From positions 1 through 11,210 of the forward strand of contig PWOI01000101.1 in assembly GCA_003557485.1 (NCBI GenBank): DNA of 11,210 nucleotides, in the 5' to 3' direction. The DNA comes from Elusimicrobiota bacterium. Lineage in GTDB: Bacteria > CG03 > SLGR01 > PWQF01. Made by a program: the position numbers and the translations under genes. The notes beneath the pieces were generated by a model. That model was not told where the DNA came from, made no database searches, and saw only the letters and a program-made list of their open reading frames with translations. Positions 9,201-11,210 of the stretch are shown here, piece after piece (within the stretch, counting starts at the first letter, position 1; each line of letters starts with the position of its first letter).

Positions 9201-11210
9201 GAATTTAATGAACTTAAGGAAGGAAAAGAATTTCCGGACGGTCGCAGATGGGAAAAAATCTTTCCGGACAATCTTAAATACGAGGATTATGTGAAATCAG
9301 AACTGGGGCGTTCTGCACTGGATTGGAAATTTAACGAACTGAAGGAAAGGCCCGGAAGTATGCAGAATGCCAAAGATGAAATATCCAAGAAATTTGATGC
9401 TGATATTGATAGCCTTATAAATCAGTTTGTTAACGACCAGCTTGATATAGTTGAGACGAATCCTGACAGTAAGCGCGTGACATCACTGACCCTTGCCGCC
9501 GAGGCAGCCGGGTCTACCTATATAAGCGCAACCCTTGGACCTGTTTCGGAGTATTTTCAGATAGCCTTGGGGATGAGCTCTTATAACCTTGCCAATCCTT
9601 TTATGGGGTATGTGGCGCAGAATGCAAAACTTGAAAGCGGAAACCTTGGAACCGGCGCCCGCTCCGAACAGATAAAAAGCGTAAATTTTGCTGCACAGGG
9701 CGACGCTGTAGAATCGGTTAGGAACCTTGGAGTTCAAATAGAGAATATAACCGAAGGAAGCGAAAAACATCTTGTGCTCTTGGGCGTCTCAGCCCGGATA
9801 GGAAACCAGGATTACCAAAATCTGGCTGAAAATCTTGGAACAGAGAAGAAAAATAATTTTAACTACATTTTTATTCTTGAAGGTAACTCAGCAAGAATAC
9901 TTGACCAAAAAGGGAATGAAGTTGATGCGAGTAAACTGGGGTGGGAGAATGATGCAGGTCAGGCTATAACATCTGCTGCGGAGGCGGTTAAATACTCTCT
10001 GAAGCAGGATCCCGGTGAAATGAAGAATCTCGTGTTTGTTGACAGAGGAAATAAAGAGGGTATGGATCTCTTCCTTAGGAAAAATGAAGAGACCGGGCAG
10101 CAAGAAAAGGACGCGCAGTTTGTTTCGGTATTTGATTCAAAAACTACCGCAACTATGGCGGACCAGACGCTTGGAAGGGACCGGGGTGAAAATGAAAAAC
10201 ACATTATATTTCTTGGGGCCGATTCTGAATTTTCCCGGGTAATAGAAGCTTTGGCTCAAAACAAAGTGGGAGAGGCAGTAGTAGAGGCCGCTAATATATT
10301 TGAGGCTGCTGAACAGAAAGGCCTTCAGGAGAGACGCGTAAAGGTTATTAATGACGTTTTGCATGAACTTTTGACATACCAGATGCGAACTATGGCTGCT
10401 GCGGAGCATACGCCCGAGGCCCGTCAAGCTCTTGAAGACGCCAGGAAGAATTTTCAGAGTATGGCTAAGTATCCCGGGGCTCCGCATAAAGGAAGCAGAC
10501 ATACTGCAGAAGAGGCTCTCAGAAGTCATCTTCAGCGCGAGGTATCAAATTTCATCGAGACGCTTGAAGCGGTTTATTCAAAAATCAGCGCGGCAAACCA
10601 GGAAGTTGTTGATATGTATAAAGAGGCCAAAGCTGCCGGAGAGTTCGAACTTAAGTTTGAAGGTATGGGGCATCAGCACAAGGAACAGGCTTCGGATAGT
10701 ATATGGGACGTATCAAAACTGGGGTTGATGAATAAGAACTTTTTTGAGGCAGTTTCAATTGTAAGCAGGCATTTTTCTTCAGAAGACCTTAACTTTGAGG
10801 TAGAGGGCAGACGAACTGAACATTACAAGCCGGCTGCTTATCTCAATTATGACTCCAATCAGGGGTTTACTGCCTCCGTTGATAGGAATACCGCTGAAGC
10901 TAATCTGGAGCAGCAGAAAGAAGCGGCGCTGAATAAGGCTTATTCTAAAGCCAGCGGTATAAATAAACTCGCCGTAAATATTTCAAAAGCTCTGGGGCGT
11001 ACTGATGTTAATGATAAAGTAGAAAACCAGGTAAGAGAAAATTTTGTATCGGATCTTGCTGGAAAATTGACTTCTATGGCAAACAGGGTGCTGGCAGAAG
11101 ATTCTTCAGTAGTAAATAAAGATCAGTTTGCTGTAAGGGTCCCCGAAAATATGAAAGATGATTTACTGAGTTCTTCCAAGCTGGCAGAAACCCTGGAAAA
11201 GGTCGGCCAG
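3..11210 (+). CDS. Internal fragment of a giant multidomain protein with a SecA-like ATPase module (partial at both ends)
   Basis: Reading codon by codon from base 3 gives 3736 sense codons without a stop, ending exactly at the last base; the other two + frames hit stops within the first 40 bases. Neither the true start nor the stop is in the window. In order, the protein shows a 38-residue tandem repeat (1-71), a long acidic beta-rich region (72-1214), a helical linker (1215-1366), an Ala/Gly-rich membrane-like region with Arg-heptad and 22-residue repeats (1367-2050), a polar helical region with a HENLH motif (2050-2640), a SecA-like two-lobe motor (about 2648-3480) and a helical tail. Only four Cys are present (264, 348, 882, 1375). 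SecA itself is about 800-900 residues, so here the motor is one module of a far larger chain. Function is unknown; a giant cell-envelope protein with its own ATPase is the best inference. The open frame is certain, the role is not. Confidence 0.96.
216..3644 (+). other. Acidic, beta-rich surface-protein-like region (residues 72-1214)
   Basis: About 1140 residues dominated by Asp, Gly, Asn, Thr, Ser and Val, with many short alternating strand-like stretches ended by DG, NG or GG turns (for example GDWEVRLSGG, DGHIFVADGKVDF, NGTYTITQITYEIDG). This composition is typical of large secreted or surface-exposed bacterial proteins. Near residues 155-195 the text (YPEGTTNRYFPDGSEI, then YTDPRGL) loosely resembles the hairpins of YD/RHS repeats, but there is no regular repeat register. 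A short helical interlude at about 498-520 (TPEDIAAIVALSNNIIDRV) breaks the pattern. Three of the four cysteines of the fragment (264, 348, 882) are here. I recognise no named domain; a beta-solenoid or stacked beta-sandwich structure is inference. Confidence 0.55.
3645..4100 (+). other. Helical linker (residues 1215-1366)
   Basis: At residue 1215 the composition switches sharply from beta-type to helix-type: Glu, Gln, Leu, Ala and Arg rich, with stretches such as EQEIELMLRMLQPED and SEYMQKSESLYQEARELG. It connects the acidic N-terminal region to the first hydrophobic segment. No known domain is recognised. The abrupt change suggests a real domain boundary rather than gradual drift. Confidence 0.5.
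4101..4172 (+). other. Hydrophobic segment, possible first membrane helix (residues 1367-1390)
   Basis: The stretch beginning ALVVASTLCMLPAGAFGAAG is about 24 residues without charge and holds the last Cys of the fragment (C1375). It is followed immediately by the arginine-heptad tract, so a hydrophobic helix would be flanked by strong positive charge on its C-terminal side, as the positive-inside rule expects for a cytosolic flank. This is suggestive, not proven; it could equally be a buried soluble helix. Confidence 0.45.
4173..4340 (+). repeat. GC-rich 21-bp coding repeat giving Arg every seventh residue
   Basis: Arginine codons fall at 4173, 4194, 4215, 4236, 4257, 4278, 4296, 4317 and 4338: exact 21-bp steps except one of 18 bp (4278 to 4296). 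The protein unit is roughly R-G-V-A-T-A-A (variants RSIAAVG, RTVATAT). GC is 47/60 in each of 4201-4260 and 4261-4320, clearly above the AT-richer flanks, and eight of the nine Arg are CGC, whereas AGA and AGG are common elsewhere. Units resemble one another at the DNA level (recurring gtcgccacggcg), so the tract probably grew by repeat expansion. Many units contain the short inverted repeat cgcc-ac-ggcg. As a helix, one face would be a line of arginines on an Ala/Val body. Confidence 0.93.
4386..4517 (+). repeat. 66-bp in-frame tandem repeat (22 residues, two copies)
   Basis: Copy 1 (4386-4451) and copy 2 (4452-4517) match at 60 of 66 bases. The unit begins VGKAGQITNGI and ends AARTAI or TARTAI. 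Four of the six differences are synonymous or conservative, so the duplication is older than the 114-bp repeat. A 22-residue period equals six turns of an 11/3 helix, as in amphipathic surface-binding helices of the apolipoprotein type. Cationic Gly/Ala-rich text with similar Arg/Lys spacing continues to about residue 1562 (R1532, R1538, R1545, K1556, R1560, R1562). Confidence 0.9.
4887..6125 (+). other. Glycine/alanine-rich membrane-like region with several hydrophobic segments (residues 1629-2041)
   Basis: Uncharged or nearly uncharged hydrophobic segments are seen at residues 1629-1646 (IGTIHNFLGMLPFMFGGL), 1668-1686 (LVAGTVFSAGALTGAGIAY), 1700-1718 (GLAGGIAALGLAALGIAAF), 1777-1797 (FAVAAVVGGALGASLFGAGG), 1812-1832 (SAGFFTGGFAAGFGASHYI), 1838-1865 and 2024-2041 (LAFGAGLGLGAGQAGGLA), with a weaker one near 1960-1973. 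The small-residue spacing (GxxxG, GxxxA) is that of tightly packed transmembrane helices or glycine zippers, as also found in some pore-forming proteins. The loops carry mixed charge. The exact number of true membrane spans cannot be set by eye, and no transporter family is recognised. Confidence 0.6.
6150..7940 (+). other. Polar helical region of unknown function (residues 2050-2646)
   Basis: Gln, Asn, Ser, Glu and Leu rich text with helix-like stretches (QQELRRSIRNPAQQTDTERR, SEAVSKSENAELKEQFY, KQELIQGVLKNES). Near its start it is unusually Asn-rich (GFNLNAANNLYEHSN, then IDLNALNQLNNPG). The HENLH motif at 2503-2507 is inside it. The part just before the ATPase (about 2620-2650, LQKLVEQMNDIVSTVLNELG) sits where SecA has the helix leading into its first motor lobe. 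No other domain is recognised. Confidence 0.45.
7509..7523 (+). other. HExxH motif, possible metallopeptidase site (H2503-E2504-N-L-H2507)
   Basis: The protein reads GTTLHENLHAVLQSFMEEGN. HExxH preceded by a hydrophobic helix start is the zinc-binding signature of many metallopeptidases. The metzincin extension (HExxHxxGxxH) is absent. A gluzincin-type third ligand, a Glu some 20 or more residues downstream, could be supplied by the glutamate in RIENV, but this is not verifiable by eye. HExxH occurs by chance in a chain this long, so a protease domain is only a possibility. Confidence 0.3.
7944..8510 (+). other. SecA-like DEAD motor, first nucleotide-binding lobe (residues about 2648-2836)
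   Basis: The Walker A text HELRTGAGKT (R2675 to T2681, catalytic Lys K2680) matches the SecA form AEM[RK]TGEGKT. Q2658 lies 22 residues before that Lys, close to the spacing of the Q-motif glutamine in E. coli SecA. A hydrophobic helix (TPIFMLYLAVNG) and strand (AAAVFPN) follow, as in SecA. VVLTTLGASNS stands where SecA has ITYGTNNE. Walker B is YVLQDEAHAMPDSP (D2820, E2821), then HLIVGSS, paralleling SecA's ALVDEVDSI...TPLIISG. The Walker B is DEAH rather than SecA's DEVD. The succession of motifs, not one motif alone, supports the assignment. Expected role: ATP binding and hydrolysis. Confidence 0.82.
8511..9482 (+). other. Expanded region in place of the SecA preprotein cross-linking domain (residues about 2837-3160)
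   Basis: SecA inserts its preprotein-binding domain between Walker B and motif III, with about 180 residues separating the two; here the gap from D2820 to S3175 is about 355. The text is helical and charged, with many Met, Tyr and acidic residues. WGYDADSNRV followed by APMSEDKI (from residue 2980) resembles the strand pair in SecA that reads YxVDEKxRxVxLTEEGI, hinting that part of the domain is retained. The remainder (about 3000-3160) is Glu/Lys/Phe-rich and unassigned. If it binds polypeptides as in SecA, its substrate is unknown. Confidence 0.5.
9483..10298 (+). other. SecA-like second motor lobe, with motif VI apparently lost (residues about 3161-3432)
   Basis: SLTLAAEAAG then YISATLGPVSEYFQIALGM (S3175, A3176, T3177) parallels SecA's MTLATIT...GMTGTAxTExEEF, i.e. 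motif III. ITSAAEAVKYSLKQDPGEMK followed by NLVFVDRG (3343-3349) and a helix matches the SecA motif IV region (AVxEEIxxxHxxGQPVLVGT). TATMADQTLGRDRG (3382-3395) stands about 40 residues on, where SecA has motif V (IATNMAGRGTD), followed by KHIIFLGADSEFSRVI, like SecA's LHIIGTERHESRRI. Where SecA has motif VI (QLRGRxGRQG) this protein has AQNKVGEA (about 3418-3425), without the arginines that sense ATP. Either the finger is elsewhere or this lobe is degenerate. Confidence 0.68.
10299..10440 (+). other. Possible start of a SecA-like helical scaffold (residues about 3433-3480)
   Basis: IFEAAEQKGLQERRVKVIND followed by VLHELLTYQMRTM aligns by eye with the SecA long helix that begins after motor lobe 2 (AQKKVExRNFDIRKxLLEYDDV). 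The match is in helix pattern and a few residues (AxxK, R, L-E-Y-type positions) only. If right, the SecA resemblance runs from the Q-motif through to the scaffold helix, i.e. the whole motor core is present. Confidence 0.45.
10441..11210 (+). other. C-terminal helical stretch of unknown function (residues about 3480-3736)
   Basis: Helix-rich, charged text with a His-rich patch (GMGHQHKEQ, near 3557) and several amphipathic stretches (FIETLEAVYSKISAANQEVV, NLEQQKEAALNKAYSKA). I see no zinc-binding CxC...CH tail such as many SecA proteins carry; there are no cysteines at all after residue 1375. The frame continues past the window, so the function and the end of this region cannot be judged. 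Confidence 0.45.

Noticed and set aside
10137-10529. Antisense 130-residue ORF
   Set aside because: It lies opposite the SecA-like second lobe in the long frame, has no recognisable domain, and no independent promoter or ribosome-binding site stands out.

Overview
The whole window lies inside one gene. On the + strand the frame that starts at base 3 stays open for 3736 codons to the last base. It has no start codon I can assign and no stop, so both ends of the gene are outside the window and the protein is longer than about 400 kDa. No intergenic DNA, promoter, terminator, RNA gene, CRISPR array or insertion sequence is visible. In this frame residue n begins at base 3n, which I use throughout.

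From N to C terminus the fragment reads as follows. (1) Residues 1-71 hold an almost perfect 38-residue tandem repeat (114-bp unit). (2) Residues 72-1214 are acidic, Asp/Gly/Asn/Thr-rich and look beta-strand-rich, like large bacterial surface or secreted proteins. (3) Residues 1215-1366 form a helical linker. (4) Residues 1367-2050 are Ala/Gly-rich and membrane-like. They hold a striking GC-rich 21-bp repeat that places Arg at every seventh residue, a 22-residue tandem repeat, and several glycine-rich hydrophobic segments. (5) Residues 2050-2640 are polar and helical and contain one HExxH motif. (6) Residues about 2648-3480 form an ATPase module whose motif order matches SecA-type DEAD motors: RTGAGKT, DEAH, an expanded region where SecA has its preprotein cross-linking domain, SAT, and a second RecA-like lobe with recognisable motifs IV and V but no clear motif VI. 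(7) Residues 3480-3736 are helical and of unknown function.

The organism cannot be identified with certainty. A giant bacterial ORF combining surface-like, membrane-like and SecA-like parts is most reminiscent of the giant proteins predicted in Candidatus Omnitrophota and related uncultured bacteria. That is an inference from architecture and general knowledge, not from a search.

A working model, inference only, puts the beta-rich N-terminal part outside the cytoplasmic membrane, the Gly/Ala-rich middle in or on the membrane, and the SecA-like motor in the cytosol where ATP is available. This would be a very large membrane-spanning machine with its own motor.
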